NCBI GenBank assembly: GCA_002298155.1
Contig: DBME01000284.1
Location: 8,286-16,306, forward strand
Origin: Holophagaceae bacterium UBA706
GTDB taxonomy: Bacteria; Acidobacteriota; Holophagae; Holophagales; Holophagaceae
Direction: 5' to 3'
DNA length: 8,021 bases
Below, piece by piece: positions 1 through 6,040 of this stretch; position 1 is the first letter of the stretch; the number at the start of each line of letters is the position of its first letter. The notes under the pieces are model-generated. The model ran no database searches. It was not told where the DNA came from and saw only the letters and a list, made by a program, of their open reading frames with translations. The translations under genes and the position numbers were made by a program.

Positions 1-357
1 TACGGCTCCTGGGAGCTCCTGTTCCGCCATCCCCGCACCTTCGCGGCCGCCGCCATCATCTGCGGAGGCGTGGAGCCCCTCGGCGAGCTTCCCGCGATTC
101 GCCTCCACGGCCTCCCCGGCCGCGCCGACCCCTTCCGCCACACCGCCGCCCACATCGGCCGCACGCCCGTATGGATCTTCCACGGGGGGGCCGACGATGT
201 GGTCCCGGTGGAACAATCCCGCCGCATGGCCGCCGCCCTCAAGCAGGCGGGGGTGGAGGTGAAGTACACGGAGTTCCCGGACGTGGGCCACGGGTCCTGG
301 AAGGGGGCCTATGAAACGGACGGGCTCTGGCCGTGGATGTTCGGGCATTCCCGGTAG
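1..357 (+). CDS. Alpha/beta-hydrolase (esterase / predicted peptidase), C-terminal part only
   Basis: The reading frame is open from the first base of the window, so this is the last 118 codons of a longer gene whose start lies upstream. The fragment begins YGSWEL, which is what follows the nucleophile elbow (GxSxGGYGxWE) in phospholipase/carboxylesterase-type hydrolases; the catalytic Ser itself would be just outside the window. The other two triad residues are visible: an Asp in HGGADDVVP (fragment residues 61-69) and a His in DVGHGSW (residues 94-100). The spacing and the surrounding strand-turn motifs fit a dienelactone-hydrolase or prolyl-oligopeptidase-like fold. Substrate cannot be told. 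The gene ends 12 bases before the convergent DUF2249 gene. The family call is firm; the specific activity is not. Internal GTG at 70 is not a credible start because upstream codons carry family sequence. Confidence 0.85.
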   Translation, partial: YGSWELLFRHPRTFAAAAIICGGVEPLGELPAIRLHGLPGRADPFRHTAAHIGRTPVWIFHGGADDVVPVEQSRRMAAALKQAGVEVKYTEFPDVGHGSWKGAYETDGLWPWMFGHSR

Positions 358-369
358 AAAGGCCTCCGG

Positions 370-654
370 TTACGCCGGCCGGCTGAGGTAGGTGCGGAAG
401 CCGTCCCCCACCCTGCAGCAGGCGCCCAGGACGCCCTCCGCCCCCAGGTGCTCCAGCAGGGGCGCCGGTTCGAAGGTGCTGGCCACCACCACCGTGGCGC
501 CGGCGGGATGCTGGGCCAGGGTCTGGCGGATGCGGGCCAGGGGGTGCTCACCGGCAGCCAGGAGGATCGCCGCGTCCAGTTCCAGGACCACGCGTTCGGG
601 TTGGAACCAGGACGGGGGTTCGTCCGCGACCTTAGTTTCGGGCTGGATCAGCAT
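370..654 (-). CDS. DUF2249-domain protein, second gene of the DUF438 operon
   Basis: A small protein of 94 residues. Its central part (ARIRQTLAQHPAG, then TVVVASTFEPAPLLEHL) follows the DUF2249 pattern: a helix, a glycine turn, a beta strand, and an ExxPLL motif where an Asp/Glu-rich strand end meets the next helix. The C-terminal GDGFRTYLSR corresponds to the last beta strand. The ATG start at 654 shares its A with the stop of the upstream DUF438 gene (TGATG), so the two are translationally coupled; a GTG one codon earlier (657) is an alternative. DUF2249 proteins often sit beside hemerythrin-like or DUF438 proteins and denitrification or NO-stress genes, so a role with the neighbour is inferred. 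No catalytic residues are recognisable and the biochemical role is unknown. Confidence 0.72.
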   Translation of the reverse strand: MLIQPETKVADEPPSWFQPERVVLELDAAILLAAGEHPLARIRQTLAQHPAGATVVVASTFEPAPLLEHLGAEGVLGACCRVGDGFRTYLSRPA

Positions 655-1904
655 CACGCACCCGCCTCGGTGTCGTACTGCAGGAGCCGGCGATCGCCCT
701 CCAGGGCCCGCAGGCGGGTCAGGTCCTGGGTGACCTCCAGCGTCCCCAGGTAGGCCCCGTCCGCGTCACGCACCGCGAAGTAGCGGATGTGGAGGAACTT
801 GCCGCCCAGCTGCAGCCAGAACTCGGCAACGCTCTGGCGCCCGGCCTTGAAGTCCGAGAGGATCCGCTCCACCGTGGCCAAGCTCTTGGGGGGATGGCAG
901 TTGGCCACGTTCCGGCCGATGATGGCCCGGCTGCGCTCGAAGACGCGCTCGGGACCTTCGCTGAAGAAGCCCACCCGGTCCTCGGCGTCCACGAAGGTCA
1001 GGTCCACCGGCAGGTGGTTGAAGATGCCCAGCAGCTGCTGGAAGGAGAGGTTCCCGCTAGGGAAGCGCACCGCCTCGGCCGCGGGCAGCTCGATGGCGTG
1101 GGCCGGCAGCTCCGCCACCGGCGGCCGGTACCCTTCGGCGGGCGCCACCAGGCACCAGCCGTAGTCGGCGCTCTGGGTGAAGATCTCGCCCCATTCCTCC
1201 TCGGTGAACAGCGCCAGGGCCATGGGCAGGAGGATGTGCTCCTCCTTGTAGATCATGCTCTCCACCGCGGCCAGGGCCGGCTCCAGGAGCGTTCCCGCCA
1301 CCAGCTTCAGTTCGGCGCCGCACAGGCTCTCCTCGCGCAGGGCCCCCAGGGCATCCTTGAGCTGGCCGCGCACCTCGTCGTCCTTGGCCCACATGACCTT
1401 GGAAGGCCCGGTGTTCCCGTGGCGCTCCAGGATGCTGAAGACCAGGTGCTCCTTGCGCCGGTAGTGCTTCTCCACGTCCAGGACGGGGTTGACCGTCTCC
1501 AGCAGGGCCAGCCGGAGTGCGGTGGGGGTGCCGTCGTCGGGCAGGGAGGCCACGGATTCAGCCACGGCGCGCACGGCGGCGATGGCCTGGTCCAGGGCCC
1601 GGTTCTCCCGGCGGAAGGTGTCCACCGGATGGCCCGGTGCGACGTCCTTGGGCGCCTTGGGCTCGCTCAGGACATCCTGCAGCACCGAGGCGTGCAGGTC
1701 GCACATGGAGCGCACCTGCTCCGCGGTGAGCCCATCGGCCATGAGCTGCTGCTCCATGGCGGCGATCTCCATGGGCTCCACGTCCGCGATGAGGTTCTTC
1801 AACTGCCCGCGCACCGCCTCCGGGGCCTCGCCCCGGTGCAGGTGGAGGATGACCTCCTTCAGCGTCTTGATGCGCATTTCCTGGTTGTTGATGAGTTCGC
1901 TCAT
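654..1904 (-). CDS. DUF438 - hemerythrin-like - PAS domain protein
   Basis: A 416-residue cytoplasmic protein with three modules: DUF438 (about residues 10-78), a hemerythrin/HHE-like four-helix bundle (about 91-230) and a PAS domain (about 285-400). Helix motifs with likely metal ligands are EKHYRRKEH (145-153) and IYKEEHILLP (218-227). MWAKDDEVR (171-179) has Asp where classical hemerythrins have His, which is usual in the DUF438 family. The PAS part is recognisable from FNHLPVDLTFVDAEDRV and the later LGTLEVTQDLT. Such proteins are thought to bind di-iron and respond to O2 or NO; no output domain (kinase, GGDEF) follows the PAS, so it is a sensor or iron/NO-handling protein rather than a classical kinase. 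The ATG is preceded by GGAG (1910-1913) at 5 bases. Two regulatory palindromes lie 58-90 bases upstream. Length and domain order are complete. Confidence 0.9.
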   Translation of the reverse strand: MSELINNQEMRIKTLKEVILHLHRGEAPEAVRGQLKNLIADVEPMEIAAMEQQLMADGLTAEQVRSMCDLHASVLQDVLSEPKAPKDVAPGHPVDTFRRENRALDQAIAAVRAVAESVASLPDDGTPTALRLALLETVNPVLDVEKHYRRKEHLVFSILERHGNTGPSKVMWAKDDEVRGQLKDALGALREESLCGAELKLVAGTLLEPALAAVESMIYKEEHILLPMALALFTEEEWGEIFTQSADYGWCLVAPAEGYRPPVAELPAHAIELPAAEAVRFPSGNLSFQQLLGIFNHLPVDLTFVDAEDRVGFFSEGPERVFERSRAIIGRNVANCHPPKSLATVERILSDFKAGRQSVAEFWLQLGGKFLHIRYFAVRDADGAYLGTLEVTQDLTRLRALEGDRRLLQYDTEAGA

Positions 1905-1961
1905 GGCCGCTCCGTGACAGGTGCCGATGGACCAGCATCGGGCCGGGGCGGGGGGCTCACC

Positions 1962-1975
1962 TTGACGGGCGTCAA
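1962..1975 (-). promoter_or_regulatory. CRP/FNR-family operator (FNR/DNR/HcpR type) upstream of the DUF438 gene
   Basis: Perfect inverted repeat TTGAC-GGGC-GTCAA. The 5-4-5 geometry and TTGA half-site core are those of FNR-type regulators; the C/G at the fifth position resembles sites of NO-responsive members such as DNR/NnrR. A weak -10-like GATGCT on the minus strand (1934-1939) would put the operator near -40, the usual activating position. The target is the DUF438/DUF2249 operon; on the other side there is only a transposase relic. The regulator's identity is inferred. Confidence 0.65.
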
Positions 1976-1979
1976 GTCA

Positions 1980-1994
1980 TGAGAATAATTCTCA
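1980..1994. promoter_or_regulatory. Fur-family 7-1-7 palindrome
   Basis: TGAGAAT-A-ATTCTCA is a perfect 7-1-7 inverted repeat. It differs from the Fur 7-1-7 consensus (TGATAAT-N-ATTATCA) by one symmetric base per half, a variant common in natural Fur boxes. It lies 4 bases beyond the FNR-type site and 76 bases upstream of the DUF438 start, so iron control of a putative iron-binding protein is plausible. PerR or Zur binding cannot be excluded. Its distal position, upstream of the FNR-type site, is unusual for simple Fur repression. Confidence 0.6.
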
Positions 1995-2058
1995 AAAAGG
2001 ATTTTGAAGGCACTTCCTTTTCCGCGTCACTCCGCAAGATAAGATCCTGTCGGATTCA

Positions 2059-2090
2059 GGCTCAGGGCTGAGACAGGATGAATCTCAGCT
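2059..2090 (+). repeat. Direct repeat, left copy: orphan 3' end of a YfbU-like gene
   Basis: This 32-base segment matches 3615-3646 at 28 of 32 positions in the same orientation. Read on the minus strand it encodes QLRFILSQP and a stop, against ELRLILSRP and a stop at the end of the intact YfbU-family gene. Similarity ends abruptly at 2090, where istB-like sequence begins. It is either an attachment-site-like duplication of the gene's 3' end or the last trace of a tandem paralogue removed by the insertion. Confidence 0.65.
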
Positions 2091-2635
2091 GGCGCATGGA
2101 GGACTACGACTTCAGCCTCCAGCCCAGCCAGGACCGCCGCCTTGTGGCGGAGTTGGAGACGGGGCGTTACGTCGCCAATGCGACGAATGTCCTGCTCCTG
2201 GAGCCTCCAGGCGTGGGAAAGACTCATCTGGCCGTCGGCCAGGCCCGGAAGGCCATAGAGCAGGGCTACAGCGCCCGATTCATCCATGCCGCGGACCTGG
2301 TCCATCAGGTGGCGGCTGCCTCGGATCACGGGGCGCTGGAGGAGGCCCTGAGGTTATTTGCCCGCCCCCACATCCTGGTTGTGGACGAACTCGGCGACCT
2401 GCCCATGGAGCGCCGGTCAGGGCATCTGTTCTTCCATCTGGTGCGGAAGCGCTACGAAAAGGGCAGCCTGGTGATCACCAGCAACCAGCCCGTGGGCTCA
2501 TGGGGTGAGATGCTGGGGGGCGAAGTGGTCGCGACGGCCTACGGCCTCCGCTCCGGACACCCCGGCGGCTTCAATTCCCAACTACCAGGTGGGTCAATTC
2601 TGATGTCGCTTGACAGAGGCGAACATCCTCCCTGA
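2078..2635 (+). pseudogene. istB: IS21-type istB (transposase helper ATPase), decayed fragment
   Basis: The frame encodes 185 residues, of which about 6-154 align with the middle of IstB, the AAA+ helper ATPase of IS21-family elements (usually about 240-260 residues). Visible are MEDYDFSLQPS, a Walker A region (EPPGVGKTH, residues 42-50, with Glu replacing the first Gly), a Walker B (ILVVDELGDLP, 99-109) and ITSNQP (133-138). About 60 N-terminal residues are missing; the apparent MNLSW start lies in the flanking repeat and is not native. After VVATA (150-154) the expected ILDRLxHH motif is absent and the frame shifts; a different frame ends IPNYQVGQF and a stop at 2603, resembling typical IstB tails, so an internal deletion of roughly 40 codons is inferred. 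No istA is present. The element is dead and not mobile on its own. Confidence 0.8.
2591..2625 (-). mobile_element. Possible right terminal end of the IS21-type relic
   Basis: Just after the inferred original istB stop, the minus strand reads TGTTCGCCTCTGTCAAGCG and onward. IS21-family ends begin with TGT and contain GTCAA-type internal repeats, and the right end normally lies close behind istB. No left end survives for comparison, so this is a tentative boundary at 2625. Confidence 0.35.
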
Positions 2636-2927
2636 GTTGGAACGACCCACAAGCTGGGTGCCTTTAGCTAAGGGGTGTGTGCTCAAGTTCGCCCAACAAT
2701 TGGATTTCAATGAACGAAGCTAAGATTTGAGACCCTTGCCAGGAACAAACTGTGCGCGTGCCCTGTCCTCCATTCTGGCCAGAAAACTAACCTCGAAGGC
2801 AGTCCTGACAGCCGGGGGGGGCGGTTCACGCGCGAGTGCCGTTTTTGCTGGGCGTTCAAATCCTGAAGTGAGAGGAAGATCCGGAAAGGTTGCGATATAT
2901 ACCAAAATCCCCAAGTCGAAAAACCAG
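2636..2927. other. Gene-free stretch between the istB relic and the AT-rich gene
   Basis: No frame here has a credible start, ribosome site or family similarity. Composition is mixed, drifting from GC-rich to AT-rich, and includes a run of eight G at 2814-2821. No terminator hairpin was found behind the minus-strand gene that ends at 2928. It looks like decayed filler DNA. Confidence 0.5.
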
Positions 2928-3320
2928 TCAATACAGCTTGTAGTATTTGCGTAGAATTAATTCTAGTGCCGGAATATTCATTTTCATCATTTCGAGTTTG
3001 CTGGTAACACAGTTACCTTCTGAGTCTACTATGTATGTTATGCCATTAATTATGGCTTTTAGCCGAATCCGCTGAAGATTAATTTGAAAATGGGTAACCC
3101 TTTCTGCTTTTGAAAACTCCGCGATTAGGCTTGAAAGGTCTTTTTCGCTGAGATTACTCCTCTCATCACCGGAAGAAATAAAATCCGGTGTGATGGCACC
3201 CCCAGTCTCGACTGTAAAACTAATATAGTAGATCTTTGCATCCTGTGAGGTCGGTGCGCCGATCAAAATTGAACTTATCAGGAGGCTTAATAAAATTGGA
3301 TAAGATTTCTGTTTCAGCAT
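2928..3320 (-). CDS. Small exported protein of unknown function, AT-rich gene
   Basis: A 130-residue product, not recognised. The ATG at 3320 is chosen because a strong AGGAG (3327-3331) sits 6 bases ahead of it and because the protein then starts with a good Sec signal peptide: MLKQK, a hydrophobic stretch YPILLSLLISSILIGA (residues 7-22), and a probable cleavage site around 22-28. An upstream GTG-type start at 3422 would bury this signal. The mature part is a mix of predicted strands (IYYISFTVETG; RVTHFQINLQRIRLKAIING; ITYIVDSEG) and a basic C-terminus ending RKYYKLY, with one Cys (residue 104). Sampled lines of the gene are about 35-43% G+C, against over 70% in the YihY gene, which marks it as acquired DNA. 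It lies between the two copies of the 32-base repeat. Envelope location is inferred; function is unknown. Confidence 0.7.
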   Translation of the reverse strand: MLKQKSYPILLSLLISSILIGAPTSQDAKIYYISFTVETGGAITPDFISSGDERSNLSEKDLSSLIAEFSKAERVTHFQINLQRIRLKAIINGITYIVDSEGNCVTSKLEMMKMNIPALELILRKYYKLY

Positions 3321-3614
3321 TACAGGCTCCTTTGTCTGAAGGTCTATTGAGGCGGTTCTTTTAACTGTTTTATAACCCAATCGTATGTTGTTCTTTTGGG
3401 CTCCCCCTTGTTCTGTCTCCATTGGTTTTCATTCTTAATGATGTTATCCATTCCTTGGGGTCCCGAATCCTTTGTATGCTCAGCGTCACCGTGCCGAAAG
3501 GAGGCGGGATGGCCTTTCTCCTGGTGATCCATCCGGGAAGTTACGGCGCTCTTCAGAAGGATCTTCCGTATCCTCTGATGAGGGGTTTGGCCCCTGGTTC
3601 GGTCCCCGGGGGAA
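3321..3614. other. Gene-free leader of the AT-rich gene
   Basis: Holds the upstream region of the exported-protein gene. A 62-codon minus-strand frame (3344-3532, ending KQLKEPPQ) runs just ahead of it but has no usable ribosome site and no recognised family. Composition changes from AT-rich (to about 3480) to GC-rich. A short AGGGG/CCCCT hairpin at 3581-3595 lies behind the YfbU-like gene but lacks a T-run. Confidence 0.4.
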
Positions 3615-3646
3615 GGTTCAGGGCCGTGACAGGATGAGTCTCAGCT
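3615..3646 (+). repeat. Direct repeat, right copy: 3' end of the intact YfbU-family gene
   Basis: Matches 2059-2090 at 28 of 32 bases. It covers the last nine codons and the stop of the minus-strand YfbU-family gene. Together the copies bracket the istB relic and the AT-rich gene, about 1.5 kb, as attachment sites or duplicated ends would. Confidence 0.65.
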
Positions 3647-4142
3647 CATCCGCGGTCAGGGCCCGGGTGGCCCCGCAGCCTTCCCAAAGTGGCTGGAAGG
3701 CCTCGAGAAGCCGCCGGTAGCTTTTCGCGACCGGATGATAGGACTCCAGATCCCGGCCCGAGAACCTCGCGAAGCATCCGATGTGTTCGATCAGGAAGCT
3801 GGCCACGCTTCGGTAATCCCGTTCCCGGCGGCCATCGAACCCCTGGAATACGGCCGGAAGGAGGTTTCCGTCCCTGCGGAAAGCCTCCTGCTCGCCCGGG
3901 GCCAGGGCCGCGAACGCGTCCTCGATGCAGGACCACATATGGAGGATGTCCGCAATTTCCTGGACGAGAGGAGACGCGTCCTCCTTGGGCTCCGGGGGGA
4001 ACCCGGCAAACCGTGGATGGTTGCTCCACGGGGCTCCGGATGCCGGGGATTCACGGGCGGGACCCGACTCCCCTGTGGAGCGGGCGGCCAGGGCGGTTGA
4101 TGGACGGATGGTGGAAGGGGCTTCGCCCGTCGTGAGGATCAT
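3618..4142 (-). CDS. YfbU-family protein with a divergent N-terminus
   Basis: A 174-residue protein. From about residue 57 it follows the YfbU family: a helix (VQEIADILHMWSCIEDAF, 60-77), the signature FQGFDGRRERDYRSVASFLIE (99-119), then the helix DLESYHPVAKSYRRLLEAF (131-149) and the closing LTADELRLIL (162-171). YfbU proteins are small and helical; no biochemical function is established for most. The usual N-terminal helices (about 50 residues) are replaced by a Ser/Pro/Ala/Gly-rich segment (1-56) that looks disordered, so either the N-terminus was lost and rebuilt or this is a variant subfamily. The ATG at 4142 has AAGGA (4149-4153) at 6 bases and is well supported. It is divergent from the YihY gene (105-base gap). 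Family call is moderately strong. Confidence 0.72.
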   Translation of the reverse strand: MILTTGEAPSTIRPSTALAARSTGESGPARESPASGAPWSNHPRFAGFPPEPKEDASPLVQEIADILHMWSCIEDAFAALAPGEQEAFRRDGNLLPAVFQGFDGRRERDYRSVASFLIEHIGCFARFSGRDLESYHPVAKSYRRLLEAFQPLWEGCGATRALTADELRLILSRP

Positions 4143-4247
4143 GTTTCGTCCTTCTGCATACTAGGACGGCGGAAGGCAGGAAATATTGCAGGGAAATCCG
4201 CCGGGAATTGACGTGCGCGGTAGCCTCTTGCCCAGGGAGGTGCCGGG
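4143..4247. promoter_or_regulatory. Divergent intergenic region between YfbU-like and YihY genes
   Basis: Must contain the promoters of both divergent genes. Weak -10-like boxes are seen (CATACT at 4157-4162 for the plus strand, TAGTAT on the minus strand over the same bases), without clear -35 partners. An inverted pair GGCGGA (4168-4173) / TCCGCC (4197-4202), 23 bases apart, might be an operator; nothing supports this beyond the symmetry. Confidence 0.3.
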
Positions 4248-5099
4248 ATGGAACTGCCAGTCGGGGCCATGGGCAGGCTGTTTCTGGCATCGCTCAAGGC
4301 CTGCTTCACCCACCGGGCTTCCAGCAAGGCCGCAGCACTGGCCTTCTACACCCTGTTCTCCATGGCGCCGATCGTGGTGCTTGCCATTGCCGTCGCGGGC
4401 TATTTCCTGGGGGCGCAGGCCGCCCAGGGGGAGATCTTCGCCCAGCTGAAGACCCTGGTGGGGCCTTCCGGCGCCGCCGCCATCCAGAACCTGGTGGCGG
4501 GCGCCAAAGTGCCCTCCGGCGGCGGCGCCACCGCCCTGGCCCTGTTCCTGCTGGCCATCGGCGCCACCAGCGTCTTCGCCGAACTGAAGGACAGCCTGGA
4601 CGAGATCTGGAACCGCCAGGTGCCCGTGCCGACCGGGGTGCTCGCGGTCCTGCGGGCCCGCATCCTTTCCTTCGGTCTGGTCCTGGCCCTGTCCTTCCTG
4701 CTCCTCACGTCGCTGGTGGTGAACACGTCGCTGGCCCTGGCCTCCCACTACTGGGCCGGCGTCTGGGCCGGCTCCCTCTGGTTCTTCGAAAGGCTTTCCA
4801 CCGTGGTCACCTTCGTGGTCATCGCGAGCCTTTTCGCGGTGATCTACAAGATGCTGCCGGAAGTGACCCTCTCCTGGCGGGACGTGGCCATCGGCGCACT
4901 CACCACGGCCATCCTCTTCAGCCTGGGCGAATACGCCATCGCGACCTACCTGCGGAGCGGCGCGGTCAACACCAGCTTCGGCGCCGCGGGCTCCCTCGCG
5001 GTCCTGCTCATCTGGGTCTACTACTCGGCCCAGGTCTTCTTCCTGGGCGCGGAGTTCACCCGGGAATATGCCCTCACCTTCGGTAGCCTGCGGGGCTAG
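4248..5099 (+). CDS. YihY/BrkB-family integral membrane protein
   Basis: A 283-residue protein with the YihY (formerly 'ribonuclease BN') fold and a full family length. Six hydrophobic segments are visible at about 28-54, 94-113, 138-162, 183-203, 212-234 and 246-268. Family landmarks are KAAALAFYTLFSMAP (27-41), GATSVFAELKDSLDEIWN (105-122), YKMLPEVTLSWRDVAIGA (200-217) and FGAAGSLAVLLIWVYYSAQVF followed by GAEF (244-270). The ATG is preceded by AGGGAGG (4234-4240) at 7 bases. Members sit in the inner membrane; the older RNase BN assignment is regarded as wrong, and a transport or envelope role is supposed but unproven. It appears to be a single-gene unit, with a convergent minus-strand microprotein 6 bases after its stop. 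Confidence 0.9.
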   Translation: MELPVGAMGRLFLASLKACFTHRASSKAAALAFYTLFSMAPIVVLAIAVAGYFLGAQAAQGEIFAQLKTLVGPSGAAAIQNLVAGAKVPSGGGATALALFLLAIGATSVFAELKDSLDEIWNRQVPVPTGVLAVLRARILSFGLVLALSFLLLTSLVVNTSLALASHYWAGVWAGSLWFFERLSTVVTFVVIASLFAVIYKMLPEVTLSWRDVAIGALTTAILFSLGEYAIATYLRSGAVNTSFGAAGSLAVLLIWVYYSAQVFFLGAEFTREYALTFGSLRG

Positions 5100-5105
5100 C
5101 ATCCC

Positions 5106-5270
5106 TTATCCAATGACCGCCGAGGGCGGCACGGTGCGGGGGGGCTCGATGGGGGAGGGGATTTCCGGTGCCTGGGGCTCCAGGGGCCGCGTGGGCTCCA
5201 CGTAGGGCGAGGGAGAACCCGGGTCGTTGGGTTTCGGGGGAATCTCCGGGGGATGGGGTTCAAGGGTCAC
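5106..5270 (-). CDS. Proline-rich microprotein (54 residues)
   Basis: A short frame starting with GTG at 5270, with a perfect AGGAGG (5276-5281) 5 bases ahead, and ending TAA at 5106, 6 bases after the convergent YihY gene. The product is about one-third proline with repeated PxxPxxP spacing, for example HPPEIPPKPNDPG near the start and PEIPSPIEPPR (residues 35-45); it has no hydrophobic segment and no signal peptide, and should form an extended or polyproline-II chain. Comparable short Pro/Glu-rich proteins are annotated as hypothetical in many GC-rich bacteria. No function is known; binding to a partner domain is only a guess. The ribosome site and sensible composition favour a real gene over chance. 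Confidence 0.6.
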   Translation of the reverse strand: MTLEPHPPEIPPKPNDPGSPSPYVEPTRPLEPQAPEIPSPIEPPRTVPPSAVIG

Positions 5271-5281
5271 GGGGGCCTCCT

Positions 5282-5511
5282 GGAGTCAGGAGGGAGCAGG
5301 TTCGATGCCAGGATTCCGGAACGACATGTAAACGCGTTCGGATGGGCTTGAGCCGGACGCGGCGCGGGCCCGGAGACGCATCCCACGGGGCCGCGCATGG
5401 GCCGACGCTCCGCGTAGGCGATCATTCTGACCGGATGCCTCTGCCAATCCGACAACCCAGGGATGAGCCCTCCCGCAGCCGCGGAACCCCAGGGCGGTCG
5501 ATGCGGACCTG
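5282..5511. other. Gene-free stretch between two minus-strand genes
   Basis: Contains the upstream region of the proline-rich microprotein and the downstream region of the lipoprotein gene. No convincing terminator, promoter or further short gene was found; long frames here are GC-driven artefacts without ribosome sites. Confidence 0.4.
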
Positions 5512-6027
5512 CTACTTGCTGCTGGTCTCCGCCTTGACGAGGACCGGCGGCAGGCCCGACTCCGACATCATCGAGCATCGCCATTCGTTGTTGCGCTTTT
5601 CGTAGACGTAGGCGCCGGCGTAGGCTTCCTGCTTCTGGATGGAGCCGTCCTTCATGACCAGATTGTCAGCCCCCTGCCACACGTAGATCGCCTTGTCGGG
5701 TCCCAGCACGAGCACCTTCTCCATCTGGATCGTGAATTTCTGGCTGGCCAGCTGGGCCTGGAACTCGCGCCACGCCTTCTTGAACTCGTCCAACGTCATC
5801 ACCTTGCCGTCGGGCATGATGAAGACGAAGTCGGACCCTTCCCAGAACCACCGTGGGTCGCAGGGAACGACCTTCTCGGCCTGGGCGAAAAGGTTCCGTT
5901 GGACCTGGAGGACCTCCTGGCCGACGGCGGCCTTCTGGGCCTCCGTGAAGGGGGCTGGCTTCGGGTTGCAGCCCGTGAGGCCGATGAGGGCGGCCAGAAC
6001 CATTGGGGTGAAAGCGCGTGACAACAT
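5512..6027 (-). CDS. Lipoprotein with an NTF2/DUF4440 (SnoaL-like) domain
   Basis: The ATG at 6027 is chosen over an upstream start at 6105 because GGAGGAG (6034-6040) lies 6 bases ahead and it yields a clean lipoprotein signal: MLSRAFTPMVLAALIG followed by the lipobox LTGC (Cys20). The 171-residue product is therefore expected to be lipid-anchored. The mature part looks like a cone-shaped NTF2-like fold as in DUF4440: an N-terminal helix (FTEAQKAAVGQEVLQVQRNL), a central strand pair (DFVFIMPDGKVMTLDEFKKAW), then alternating strands (KFTIQMEKVLVLGPDKAIYVW; EAYAGAYVYEKRNNEWRCSMM), the last with the W-containing closing strand typical of the family. Such domains serve as binding proteins or small enzymes; no catalytic residue set is clear here. 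It is monocistronic, with long gene-free flanks. Lipoprotein call is strong; fold call is moderate. Confidence 0.75.
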   Translation of the reverse strand: MLSRAFTPMVLAALIGLTGCNPKPAPFTEAQKAAVGQEVLQVQRNLFAQAEKVVPCDPRWFWEGSDFVFIMPDGKVMTLDEFKKAWREFQAQLASQKFTIQMEKVLVLGPDKAIYVWQGADNLVMKDGSIQKQEAYAGAYVYEKRNNEWRCSMMSESGLPPVLVKAETSSK

Positions 6028-6040
6028 GGAGGACTCCTCC

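Noticed and set aside
789..1982. 397-codon plus-strand frame
   Set aside because: It is the antisense shadow of the DUF438-hemerythrin-PAS gene; it is His/Gln/Gly-rich, has no family motif and no ribosome site.
3344..3532. 62-codon minus-strand frame just ahead of the AT-rich gene
   Set aside because: No usable ribosome site, no family similarity, and part of the frame runs on from a shadow frame of the YfbU-like gene; kept only as a note on the leader region.
4208..5086. 292-codon plus-strand frame overlapping the YihY gene in another frame
   Set aside because: Arg/Gly/Pro-rich shadow frame with no motifs; the YihY frame has the ribosome site and the conserved residues.
4161..5102. 313-codon minus-strand frame opposite the YihY gene
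   Set aside because: Gly/Gln/Glu/Asp-rich antisense artefact of a high-GC gene; the plus strand has clear membrane segments and family motifs.
5168..5605. 145-codon plus-strand frame
   Set aside because: Crosses the proline-rich microprotein and the lipoprotein gene in antisense; Arg/Gly/Pro-rich with no ribosome site.
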